From: Candidatus Bathyarchaeota archaeon | Lineage (GTDB): Archaea > Thermoproteota > Bathyarchaeia > Bathyarchaeales > Bathycorpusculaceae | Direction of reading: 5' to 3' | Length of the DNA stretch: 44,595 nucleotides | Assembly (NCBI GenBank): GCA_003141855.1 | Contig: PLNS01000011.1 | Span: forward strand, 39,273-83,867 | Made by a program: the position numbers and the translations under genes | Part shown: positions 1 to 6,026 of the stretch, in pieces | Layout of the letters: each line of letters begins with the position of its first letter | How positions within the stretch are numbered: position 1 is the first letter of the stretch | Notes under the pieces: model-generated | The model's database searches: none | What the model was told of the DNA's origin: nothing | Seen by the model: the letters and a program-made list of their open reading frames with translations, nothing else

Positions 1-167
1 AGGTTTAGCATTGTTGATTTGCCACTTCCAGATGGGCCAAGGATTGCTAAGAAGTCTCCAGTTTCAACTTTAAGGTTTACTCCTCGGAGTGCTTCAACTG
101 GGATTTTTCCCAGCATGTAAGTTTTTGTAACGTTGGCTGCTTCGACGACAGGGATTGTTTTTGACAT
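1..167 (-). CDS. ABC transporter ATP-binding protein, LolD/MacB-like (N-terminal part only)
   Basis: This is the first 55 or so codons of an ABC ATPase that runs off the left edge of the window. The translation starts MSKTIPVVEAANVTKTYMLG and reaches a clear Walker A motif, GPSGSGKST, near residue 44. The wording 'VEALRGVNLKVETGDFLAILGPSGSGKST' type arrangement (an aromatic A-loop Tyr, then Val-Glu-Ala-Leu-Arg-Gly-Val) is typical of the LolD/MacB/FtsE group, which powers export or mechanotransmission by FtsX-like permeases. The permease partner is not visible. The start ATG is followed directly by the conserved strand, so it is probably right. The substrate cannot be told. Confidence 0.85.
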   Translation of the reverse strand, partial: MSKTIPVVEAANVTKTYMLGKIPVEALRGVNLKVETGDFLAILGPSGSGKSTMLN

Positions 168-270
168 TATTCTCCGCTTCCTTCTTAAATTAAGTGAACA
201 AGAAAATGGTGCCCTCATATAAAGGATAGCTAAATCATAAAAAAGAAAAGAAGGGCTAACTGCCTTGCCC

Positions 271-387
271 TTACTTGTTTAGGTATCTCCAGGAGAGAAC
301 TACGCATATGGCTGTGACAACGACTGCAAAGATGCCAACGTATGCAAAGTCAAGCGGCAGGGGTCCGAAGCCATCGCTAAATATCAT
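271..387 (-). CDS. small single-span membrane protein, 38 aa
   Basis: A short reading frame encodes a 38-residue peptide beginning MIFSDGFGPLPLDFAYVG, followed by one strongly hydrophobic segment (about residues 14-33) and ending in Trp-Arg-Tyr-Leu-Asn-Lys. The charge pattern suggests a C-terminal cytoplasmic tail. On its own strand a TATA-like element (CTATATACTAAA) lies near 430-441, about 45 bases upstream. It sits between the ABC ATPase gene and pyrH on the same strand. No family is recognised; it may be a subunit of the neighbouring ABC transporter. The call rests on the membrane segment and promoter only. Confidence 0.45.
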   Translation of the reverse strand: MIFSDGFGPLPLDFAYVGIFAVVVTAICVVLSWRYLNK

Positions 388-432
388 CAGTTTTCTTTTT
401 GCAATTTTTCGAGATTGACCGTCGGTTTTAGT

Positions 433-464
433 ATATAGAGGGGAGGGGTCTACCTCAGAGTAGA
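433..464. promoter_or_regulatory. purine/pyrimidine-tract intergenic element with small hairpin
   Basis: Just beyond the pyrH stop codon, the plus strand reads a TATATAGAGGGGAGGGG run followed by TCTAC-CTCAGA-GTAGA, a 5-bp hairpin. On the minus strand this gives a C-rich then T/A-rich tract downstream of pyrH that could end transcription, and at the same time the TATA-like sequence for the 38-aa gene. The motif resembles the G-run end of the dispersed repeats at 4.9, 29.8 and 44.4 kb. Confidence 0.4.
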
Positions 465-467
465 TAG

Positions 468-1142
468 TTAACTTATGACTGTTCCAACATTTTCTCCCTT
501 AATGGCTGCTAAAATGTTCGCTGGCTTAAACCCGTTCACCACAACCAGCTTTAGCCGCTTGCGTTTGAGGACTTTGATGGCTTCAGGGTCGATTATCTGG
601 TGTATCCCTGCTTTATGCACGCTTTCCTCAAAGACTTTTCCCAAATCCTCAATCGGCAATCTGTCAAGCTTTACTGCATCAAGGTGTTTTCTGGGGTCTT
701 TATCGTAAACGCCGTCTTGGTCAGTGCCTTTAACGAGCAACTCCGCATTTACGCGTTCAGCAACCAGCGCGGCAACCGTGTCAGTGGTGATTCCCGGCTT
801 CAAACCGCCCATAACGACAATCTTGCCTTCGCCAAGGCATTGGGCTACATCATCAAGCGTTATGGCTACCTTGCTGCAACCTGCTTCGCCTATTTTTTTG
901 AGGAAAAGCTGCGCAAACAAGCGCGAACAAGAAATGGCAATCTCATCCTGCCCAGTCATATCCAAGCCCAAGTTTTTGGCAATTCCAATAAATTCCCTCG
1001 CCAACGCGCCACCGCCCAAAACAACGACAACCTCGTGACCTTGCTGCTTTAGGGTTTTTATTATTTCGGCGTACTTGCTCATCAGTTCGGTGTTGACTGG
1101 TGACGCGACGACGGAACCGCCTATTCGGATAACGATGCGCAT
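468..1142 (-). CDS. pyrH: UMP kinase, archaeal type (PyrH)
   Basis: Cytosolic UMP kinase, which phosphorylates UMP to UDP in pyrimidine nucleotide synthesis. It belongs to the amino-acid kinase fold: the N-terminal strand RIVIRIGGSVV, the glycine-rich VVVVLGGGALAREFIG (residues about 40-55), the MGGLKPGITTD loop and the KGTDQDGVYDKDPRKH segment are all characteristic of archaeal PyrH. At 224 residues the length is normal. I take the second Met (ATG at 1142), because AAGGA lies about 9-10 bases ahead of it; the upstream ATG at 1151 has the AAGGA touching it. A TATA-like ATATTAAAGATTTTTAA lies about 45-60 bases upstream and the AlkA gene diverges from the same 97-base spacer. pyrB of the same pathway lies 32 kb away. 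Confidence 0.95.
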   Translation of the reverse strand: MRIVIRIGGSVVASPVNTELMSKYAEIIKTLKQQGHEVVVVLGGGALAREFIGIAKNLGLDMTGQDEIAISCSRLFAQLFLKKIGEAGCSKVAITLDDVAQCLGEGKIVVMGGLKPGITTDTVAALVAERVNAELLVKGTDQDGVYDKDPRKHLDAVKLDRLPIEDLGKVFEESVHKAGIHQIIDPEAIKVLKRKRLKLVVVNGFKPANILAAIKGENVGTVIS

Positions 1143-1239
1143 GATTGTCATTCCTTTATTAGTTTACAATGTGCTTTGGAGTTAAAAATCTTTAATATCC
1201 CAAAAGCAGCAGTAAAGTGTGCTTCGAGGAAGAAACGAG

Positions 1240-2163
1240 ATGGCTTTCACTGAAACCTTTACCGTTCAAGCGTTGGCGCCATTCAACTTTGATTTGAGTG
1301 CTCAAATCTTCTCAGGCGGCGACATGCAAATCCGCGCGTACGCAAATGGCGCGTTCCATCAGGTTCTGAGATTCAACGGCAATCTTGTTTTGGTTAAATT
1401 AACTTCCAACGGAACAATTGAACAACCCAAATTAACCGTTGAAATAAAATCAAATATCCTTGTAACACCGCAAGAAAAGCGGAAAGTAGAAGAAGCAATC
1501 CGCTTCATCTTCAACTTAGACTTCAATCTGCTCTCTTTCTACAAAGACGCGGAAAACGACCCTGCAATGCACCAGATAACCCAGCAGTTGTACGGCTTAA
1601 AGAACCCGACCACGCCAACGGTCTTTGAATCGCTGGTTGACTCGATTGTGGAGCAGCAAATCTCCATCAAGGTAGCGCATACTATAGAGCAAAGGTTAGC
1701 TAAGAAATTCGGCGAAACCTTAACCATCGATGGCAACACTTACTCTGCCTATCCGACGCCGCAGAACATTGCAGGCGCCAGCATAAGTGAGATTCAGCAG
1801 GTCGGGTTGAGCATGCGCAAAGCCGAATACATTCACGGGGCAGCGCAGTTGATTGTGGATGGTAAGTTGGACCTTGAGCAAATGAAAAACGAAAAAAACC
1901 CCGAGCGAATCATCGCTGAATTAGATGAAATCCGCGGAATCGGCGTTTGGACGGCTGAGCTTACGATGTTGCGGGGTATGCAGAAGTTGGATGCTTTGCC
2001 TGCCGACGATTTTGGCATAAGGCGCGTAATTTCACGGTATTATCGCAGTGGAAGACCGATTAAGGCTGCGGAGGCGCGACAAATCGCAACGGCGTGGGGC
2101 AGATGGAAAGGGTTAGCTGCTTACTACCTGATAATTGCGGAAGTCAAGGGCATCACGGTTTAG
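1240..2163 (+). CDS. DNA-3-methyladenine glycosylase II, AlkA-like (HhH-GPD)
   Basis: Base-excision repair glycosylase that removes alkylated purines from DNA. The protein is 307 residues. An N-terminal domain of about 95 residues is followed by the all-helical HhH-GPD domain. The helix-hairpin-helix core reads DEIRGIGVWTAE (about residues 228-240), and the catalytic aspartate lies in LPADDFGIRR (about 253-262), as in AlkA. The ATG at 1240 is preceded by GAGGA at good spacing; an upstream in-frame start at 1219 would place the ribosome site inside the coding region. The gene diverges from pyrH and converges on the ABC permease gene, sharing 4 bases at the stop codons. No iron-sulfur Cys motif is seen, consistent with AlkA rather than Nth/MutY. 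Confidence 0.9.
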   Translation: MAFTETFTVQALAPFNFDLSAQIFSGGDMQIRAYANGAFHQVLRFNGNLVLVKLTSNGTIEQPKLTVEIKSNILVTPQEKRKVEEAIRFIFNLDFNLLSFYKDAENDPAMHQITQQLYGLKNPTTPTVFESLVDSIVEQQISIKVAHTIEQRLAKKFGETLTIDGNTYSAYPTPQNIAGASISEIQQVGLSMRKAEYIHGAAQLIVDGKLDLEQMKNEKNPERIIAELDEIRGIGVWTAELTMLRGMQKLDALPADDFGIRRVISRYYRSGRPIKAAEARQIATAWGRWKGLAAYYLIIAEVKGITV

Positions 2164-2999
2164 CCTGTTAAGCGTTTTTTCATCAGGTTAATGCTGAGTA
2201 TAAAGAAGAATACTGTGACTGCAATTATCCAAGCCAAACTCACCAGTATTAAGATTGCAGGGTTTAACCCAAGGATCGGTTCAAGTTGACCCGAAACAAG
2301 TCCTCTAGTAATGTTTACGACGTGAGTTAGCGGCAGAATTGCCATTGCGATGACTTGTACACTTGAGGGCAAAGAAGGAGAAGTCAGGGGGAAGAAAGTG
2401 CCGGCTAGAAAGAGCATAGGCGTTATGAAGAGGAATGCGGGGTAGTTGAAGAAGTCGATGTTGGGCGCGATGGCGGTGAAGCACATAGCGATGGCCGCAA
2501 ACAGCAACCCGCCGAAAAACGCTAGCAGAGGCACCAACAAAAATAGTGGGCTGGTAACTAAGCCAAAGAGCGCAATTACCGCTAACACGATTGTCGCGTT
2601 AATCATTGATCGGGTTGCGCCCCAGAGGAGTTCGCCTGCAACAACTTCTTCAACGCTAACAGGTGTGGCGACGATGGCGTCGAAGGTTTTTTGGAAATAC
2701 ATGCGCACAAACGAAGCGAAAGTGCATTCAAAAAAGGAACCGTTCATGATGGCAATCGCTACTAGAGCTGGTGCGAGGAAGTAGACGTATGGTTGACCGT
2801 TTATGTTTGGGATAAACCCGCCCAGCCCAAAGCCGAAAGCGGCCAAATAGATAATCGGCTCGAGCAGCGAGGGCAAAAAGTTGACTTTGATGGTTTTTAA
2901 GAATACATCGAAGTTGCGGTGCCAAACCTTCCAGACGCGGTAAGTTAGTTTGGGTATGGTAAAGCGGGCGGGCGATTTGCGGATGCTAGGATTACTCAT
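2160..2999 (-). CDS. ABC-2 type transporter permease
   Basis: Integral membrane permease of the ABC-2 family (DrrB/NodJ-like), 279 residues. A basic N-terminus of about 35 residues precedes roughly six hydrophobic segments, with the typical ABC-2 features: FLPSLLEPIIYLAAFGFGLG in the first span and a C-proximal 'PLTHVVNITRGLV' segment. It overlaps the upstream ATPase gene by 4 bases (ATGA), so the two are translationally coupled and form one exporter. The substrate cannot be told; relatives export drugs, lipids or polysaccharides. It converges with the glycosylase gene. Confidence 0.92.
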   Translation of the reverse strand: MSNPSIRKSPARFTIPKLTYRVWKVWHRNFDVFLKTIKVNFLPSLLEPIIYLAAFGFGLGGFIPNINGQPYVYFLAPALVAIAIMNGSFFECTFASFVRMYFQKTFDAIVATPVSVEEVVAGELLWGATRSMINATIVLAVIALFGLVTSPLFLLVPLLAFFGGLLFAAIAMCFTAIAPNIDFFNYPAFLFITPMLFLAGTFFPLTSPSLPSSVQVIAMAILPLTHVVNITRGLVSGQLEPILGLNPAILILVSLAWIIAVTVFFFILSINLMKKRLTG

Positions 3000-3922
3000 T
3001 CTTCCCTCAATCCCCTTCCTGTAAGTTTTAAGAAAACGTCTTCAATGTTAGCCTTGCGAAGCGTGACGTTTTGCATCGGGTGTTCTTTTAGGAAGCCTTC
3101 GAAGACGCCGTGCGGTTTGTCGGTGAAGATTTGCATGCGGTCGCCGAGTTTTTCGAAGCGTGCATCAGGAAAAGCCTCTTTCAGGGTTGGCAATAGTTTC
3201 TCGTCATAATCCAGTTCGAGTACGTCTTCGCCAATGTGCTTTTTCACAAGCTCAGCGGGAGTGCCTTCCTCGATGATTTTTCCTCTGTCCACAATTAGGA
3301 TTCTGTCGCAGAGAACTTCGGCTTCGTCCATGTAGTGGGTTGTTAAAATGATGGTAACTTGCTGTTTTTTTAGGTGGCGCACTTCATCCCAAACAAGGTG
3401 CCTTGCCTGCGGATCCAACCCTGTTGTCGGCTCGTCTAAGAGCAGAATCTGCGGCTGATTGAGAAGTGACCTGGCAAAAATCAATCGGCGCTTCATGCCC
3501 GTTGACAACGCCATTATCGAGACGTCTCTTTTCTCTTCTAACTGGAAAAATTTTAGTTGCTCATCGGCTCGCTTTACCGCAACATCTTTAGGAATGTCGA
3601 AGTAGCGGGCGTAAACTGTCAGGTTCTTTATTACTGTGAAGTCTGGGTCTAAATTGTCCTCTTGCGGCGCCACGCCAACCATGCTTTTTATTTCTCTGCA
3701 TTGCGTGTGGACGCTTAAGCCTGCAACAGTTAATTCGCCTTCGGTCGGCGGCAGAAAACAGTACATCATGCGGACGATTGTGGTTTTTCCAGCGCCGTTT
3801 GGACCCAAGAAACCGACGCATTCGCCCTTGTAGACTTTGAAGTCTATGTGGTCCACTGCGGTGAAATCGTCGAATTTCTTGGTTAAGCCTTTGGCTTCGA
3901 TGACAACTTCTTGAGAATCCAT
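2996..3922 (-). CDS. ABC transporter ATP-binding protein, DrrA-like
   Basis: ATPase subunit of the exporter formed with the downstream permease. All nucleotide-binding motifs are present: Walker A GPNGAGKTT (about residue 40), Q-loop in GVAPQEDNLDPDF, signature LSTGMKRRL, Walker B ILLLDEPTTGLDPQ and the switch His in TTHYMDE. A C-terminal region of about 80 residues after the ABC domain matches the accessory domain of DrrA-type proteins. I use the ATG at 3922 (MDSQ); a GTG two codons upstream is an alternative. No ribosome site is visible, and a TTTTAAGTT element about 35 bases upstream suggests a leaderless transcript. Confidence 0.94.
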   Translation of the reverse strand: MDSQEVVIEAKGLTKKFDDFTAVDHIDFKVYKGECVGFLGPNGAGKTTIVRMMYCFLPPTEGELTVAGLSVHTQCREIKSMVGVAPQEDNLDPDFTVIKNLTVYARYFDIPKDVAVKRADEQLKFFQLEEKRDVSIMALSTGMKRRLIFARSLLNQPQILLLDEPTTGLDPQARHLVWDEVRHLKKQQVTIILTTHYMDEAEVLCDRILIVDRGKIIEEGTPAELVKKHIGEDVLELDYDEKLLPTLKEAFPDARFEKLGDRMQIFTDKPHGVFEGFLKEHPMQNVTLRKANIEDVFLKLTGRGLREE

Positions 3923-3969
3923 ATGCACTCAACTATAGATTTACAACGGCAAACTTAAAACTAACTATT

Positions 3970-4204
3970 TTAGGGTTTGCCCGAAATGTACTGGCAGTAA
4001 CCATAGCTGATTGGTCCTTGCTTGGTGGTTTCACAGGGGAACTCTGCATTCAAAGCAGAGTTTAACGCCTTTGGTTTGGGCGCAGTTGCATATTTGGCAG
4101 AACTTGTTTTCTCTTGCCACGCACCCAGCAGTTCCATTGGGACAGGAGCCTTTCTGCATTCTGGGGCATTTCTCGCAAGCAATACCGCAAACACCAATCC
4201 GCAT
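3970..4204 (-). pseudogene. DUF3795 cysteine-rich protein, broken by a one-base frameshift
   Basis: The frame from ATG 4204 encodes MRIGVCGIACEKCPRMQKG, continues with Cys pairs (GCVARENKFCQICNC) up to KLCFEC, and then stops at 4031. The adjacent frame continues in register with EFPCETTKQGPISYGYCQYI and ends at 3970. Joined, these give the full pattern of a DUF3795 protein (CGxxCxxC...GC...C..C...C..C..FPC), about 77 residues. One extra base near 4045 separates the frames. DUF3795 proteins are presumed metal-binding but have no known function. The gene has its own promoter: a CTATAAATAAGG box on the minus strand at about 4242-4253. Either the gene is dead or the base is a sequencing error. 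The extra base lies in a perfect inverted repeat (4040-4062). Confidence 0.75.
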
Positions 4205-4231
4205 ATTCAACCACTCTAGCGCTTACAACAG

Positions 4232-4254
4232 ACTATACCCCCCTTATTTATAGT
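4232..4254 (-). promoter_or_regulatory. TATA/G-run promoter motif for the DUF3795 gene
   Basis: On the minus strand this reads ACTATAAATAAGGGGGGTATAG, a TATA box followed at once by a run of G and a second TATAG. Its ends are inverted repeats (ACTATA/TATAGT). It is about 30 bases upstream of the DUF3795 start. Nearly the same sequence occurs at 39845-39864 and 44549-44567, so it may be a specific promoter class. On the plus strand the TTATTTATAG could also serve as a TATA box toward 4313. Confidence 0.5.
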
Positions 4255-4312
4255 CCGGGCGTTTGCAGGGTCTAGAATGTTCAGGTAATGTGCATTCATT
4301 GAGGAGAAGCGA

Positions 4313-4396
4313 TTGGTTGACAATGTTTGTGAGGATTATTTTGTTTTATCTTTTCATTTGCAGGAACGACAGTTTGTTATCATAGAACTTGGATGA
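4313..4396 (+). CDS. possible micro-ORF, 27 aa
   Basis: A TTG codon at 4313 follows GAGGAGAAGCGA, a strong ribosome-binding match at good spacing, and opens a 27-codon frame that would give (M)VDNVCEDYFVLSFHLQERQ followed by FVIIELG. A TATA-like TTATTTATAG lies about 65 bases upstream. No homologue is recognised. It could equally be a remnant of a decayed gene in this 325-base stretch between the DUF3795 gene and the zinc-ribbon gene. Weak call, listed because of the ribosome site. Confidence 0.2.
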   Translation: MVDNVCEDYFVLSFHLQERQFVIIELG

Positions 4397-4528
4397 AAAA
4401 GAATCAGTCTACCTCTCTCTTGGTGACCTCCCCCTCCTTATATAAAGACTCAACACTTGCCGAGGCTCGAAAAGAATTGATGAGAAACTTTATTGCCCTC
4501 GCTTGCCAATAAAATATGGAGACAACTA

Positions 4529-4795
4529 ATGTTTTGTCCTTTTTGCGGCCGACAAACTAAGGACAATGCTTTATTTTGCGAATTCTGTAGAAAAGCATTG
4601 CCTCAGAAAACTTCACCGCTTCCTGTAATTCAACCTATTCCTCAGGCAAATCCGCGTCCCCAAAAAGCACATGCTCCCAAAGCCAGAATATCGAATACTG
4701 CAAAAAAAGCCATAATTACAGGCATCTTGATAGTCGGACTCGTTATCGTTGTACTTCTTATTTATTACCCAGGTGTATTTTCCTGGAAGTGGTAA
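4529..4795 (+). CDS. zinc-ribbon membrane protein, 88 aa
   Basis: Small protein with an N-terminal zinc ribbon, MFCPFCGRQTKDNALFCEFC (two CxxC knuckles), a Pro/Lys-rich linker, and one C-terminal transmembrane helix (about residues 60-80) ending in a short aromatic tail. This zinc-ribbon plus tail-anchor layout is widespread in archaea and has no assigned function. The ATG at 4529 is supported by GGAG seven bases upstream and a TATA-like ACTTTATTG at 4485-4493. A longer frame from 4493 would begin upstream of the predicted transcript start. It stands alone between intergenic repeats. Confidence 0.75.
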   Translation: MFCPFCGRQTKDNALFCEFCRKALPQKTSPLPVIQPIPQANPRPQKAHAPKARISNTAKKAIITGILIVGLVIVVLLIYYPGVFSWKW

Positions 4796-4894
4796 ACCCG
4801 CTGACTTACGGCAGCAAAAACCGCCAATACCGACCTACCATCCTTAGGGATTTCTGCATTGTATCCCAAACCAGTTTTTAGCTGTTTAATCGCC

Positions 4895-4975
4895 AGTAGT
4901 GACCTCCCCCTATAGGTTTCTGCAACGCATTTCTATTAGGCTCCAAATATGAACACTGTTTCCTATAGCAGGACC
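4895..4975 (-). repeat. dispersed intergenic repeat, single minus-strand copy
   Basis: Read on the minus strand, this copy has CATATTTGGAGCCTAATAG, a short variable part, then TTGCAGAAACCTATAGGGGG and AGGTCAC. The same unit occurs as tandem copies at 29726-29920 and 44349-44520. Sequence at 4952-4975 (CTATAGGAAACAG on the minus strand) looks like the end of a second, decayed unit. The 346 bases between the zinc-ribbon gene and the regulator gene hold this repeat and the regulator promoter, and no gene that I can support. Confidence 0.8.
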
Positions 4976-5045
4976 TGAAACTAAAACTTCTATGGAAAAA
5001 ACAAGGTTATTTGGGCATTTGAGACGTGGTATGAAAAATGTGAAT

Positions 5046-5114
5046 TCTGAATTCAGATTCTCAAGTCGTAATGATATTATATATAAAACGTCAGAATTGG
5101 GTAGCAATACCCAA
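5046..5114 (+). promoter_or_regulatory. promoter of the TrmB-like regulator with two palindromic operators
   Basis: A TATA box (TTATATATAAAA, 5078-5087... ) is flanked by two perfect palindromes: TCTGAATTCAGA at 5046-5057, about 20 bases upstream, and TTGGGTA-GCAA-TACCCAA at 5097-5114, which covers the expected transcription start about 25 bases downstream of the TATA box. A dimeric regulator bound at the second site would block initiation, so self-repression by the gene product is likely. The site also shows that translation cannot begin at the upstream ATG at 4992. Confidence 0.65.
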
Positions 5115-5141
5115 AATACAGGAAAGGTTGAACCCCACAAA

Positions 5142-6026
5142 ATGGCACTCGCAATGGAAAACGACGCACTAGTGAAAGTCTACAACAAGCAAACCGACGC
5201 ATGGAAGTTTGTTAAAAAAGACCTAAGCTACAGCAAACAATTAACAACTATCGAAGAAACACTCACCAGGTTTGGACTGCTCAAAAACGAAATCAGAGTC
5301 TACATGTACCTTGCTAGAGCAGGCGAAAAGAAGGCTGGAGAAATAGCTGAATCAATTTCGCTTCACCGCACCGAAACCTACCGAATCCTGCGCGATTTGG
5401 AGAGGAAAGGGATAGTTTTCTCGATTTTTGAGAAACCACTAAAATTCACCGCAGTACCCTTGGATAAAGCCATAGATTTGCTCGTTGACGCACAGAAAAT
5501 CAAGATTAAACTCTTAGAACAAGAAAAAATAAGCCTCGTTGAACTCTGGCAATCCATGCCTCAGCCGAAAGTTGAAAACACCAAAAAAGAGCTCTTCCAA
5601 ATGCTCGAGGGCGAACAGCAAATACTCATGAAAGCCAACGAACTGCTTGAAAAAACCGAGAAAAAATTCGAAATCTTCGCTTCAGCAGACTACCTATCAG
5701 AACTGTACTACAACGATTTCTCTGACAAACTAAAAAGCCAAGCCGACAAAGTAGCCGTCACTCTAGTTACCGATACCTCGTTGAAAAGCGCTTACTTCTT
5801 AGGGCAAATGCAATGGCTAAGTGAATCCCACAAAATAGCCGACGAACAAAACTTGCCCTGCTTCATGATCACTGACGATAAAGAAGTGCTGATTGCATTC
5901 CATGAAAAAGACAATGAACGCGATGAAGACGTAAAAAAGAAGTATAGAACCATAGCTATCTGGACTAACTACAGCGCCTTAGTCAACACCTTGCAAATGC
6001 TATTCGGAAAACTGGCGCAAGAATAA
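5142..6026 (+). CDS. TrmB-family HTH transcriptional regulator
   Basis: Cytosolic DNA-binding regulator, 294 residues. The winged helix lies at about residues 35-100 (LTRFGLLKNEIRVYMYLARA, then AGEIAESISLHRTETYRIL and the wing DLERKGIVFSIFEKPLKF), followed by a coiled-coil-like stretch (KIKIKLLEQEKISLVELWQ) and a C-terminal domain of about 170 residues that could bind an effector. TrmB-type proteins often respond to sugars or other small molecules. I choose the ATG at 5142 (a second at 5154 is possible) because the TATA box lies at 5078-5087; the open frame from 4992 is upstream of it. The 3' end overlaps the convergent propeller gene by 27 bases. Target genes are unknown; autoregulation is likely. 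Confidence 0.85.
   Translation: MALAMENDALVKVYNKQTDAWKFVKKDLSYSKQLTTIEETLTRFGLLKNEIRVYMYLARAGEKKAGEIAESISLHRTETYRILRDLERKGIVFSIFEKPLKFTAVPLDKAIDLLVDAQKIKIKLLEQEKISLVELWQSMPQPKVENTKKELFQMLEGEQQILMKANELLEKTEKKFEIFASADYLSELYYNDFSDKLKSQADKVAVTLVTDTSLKSAYFLGQMQWLSESHKIADEQNLPCFMITDDKEVLIAFHEKDNERDEDVKKKYRTIAIWTNYSALVNTLQMLFGKLAQE

Noticed and set aside
3970-4197. Independent 75-codon gene
   Set aside because: Only its last third makes sense; it is the frameshifted 3' end of the DUF3795 gene.
4992-5141. N-terminal extension of the TrmB-like protein
   Set aside because: The segment contains the TATA box and two palindromes, and the residues do not resemble the family.
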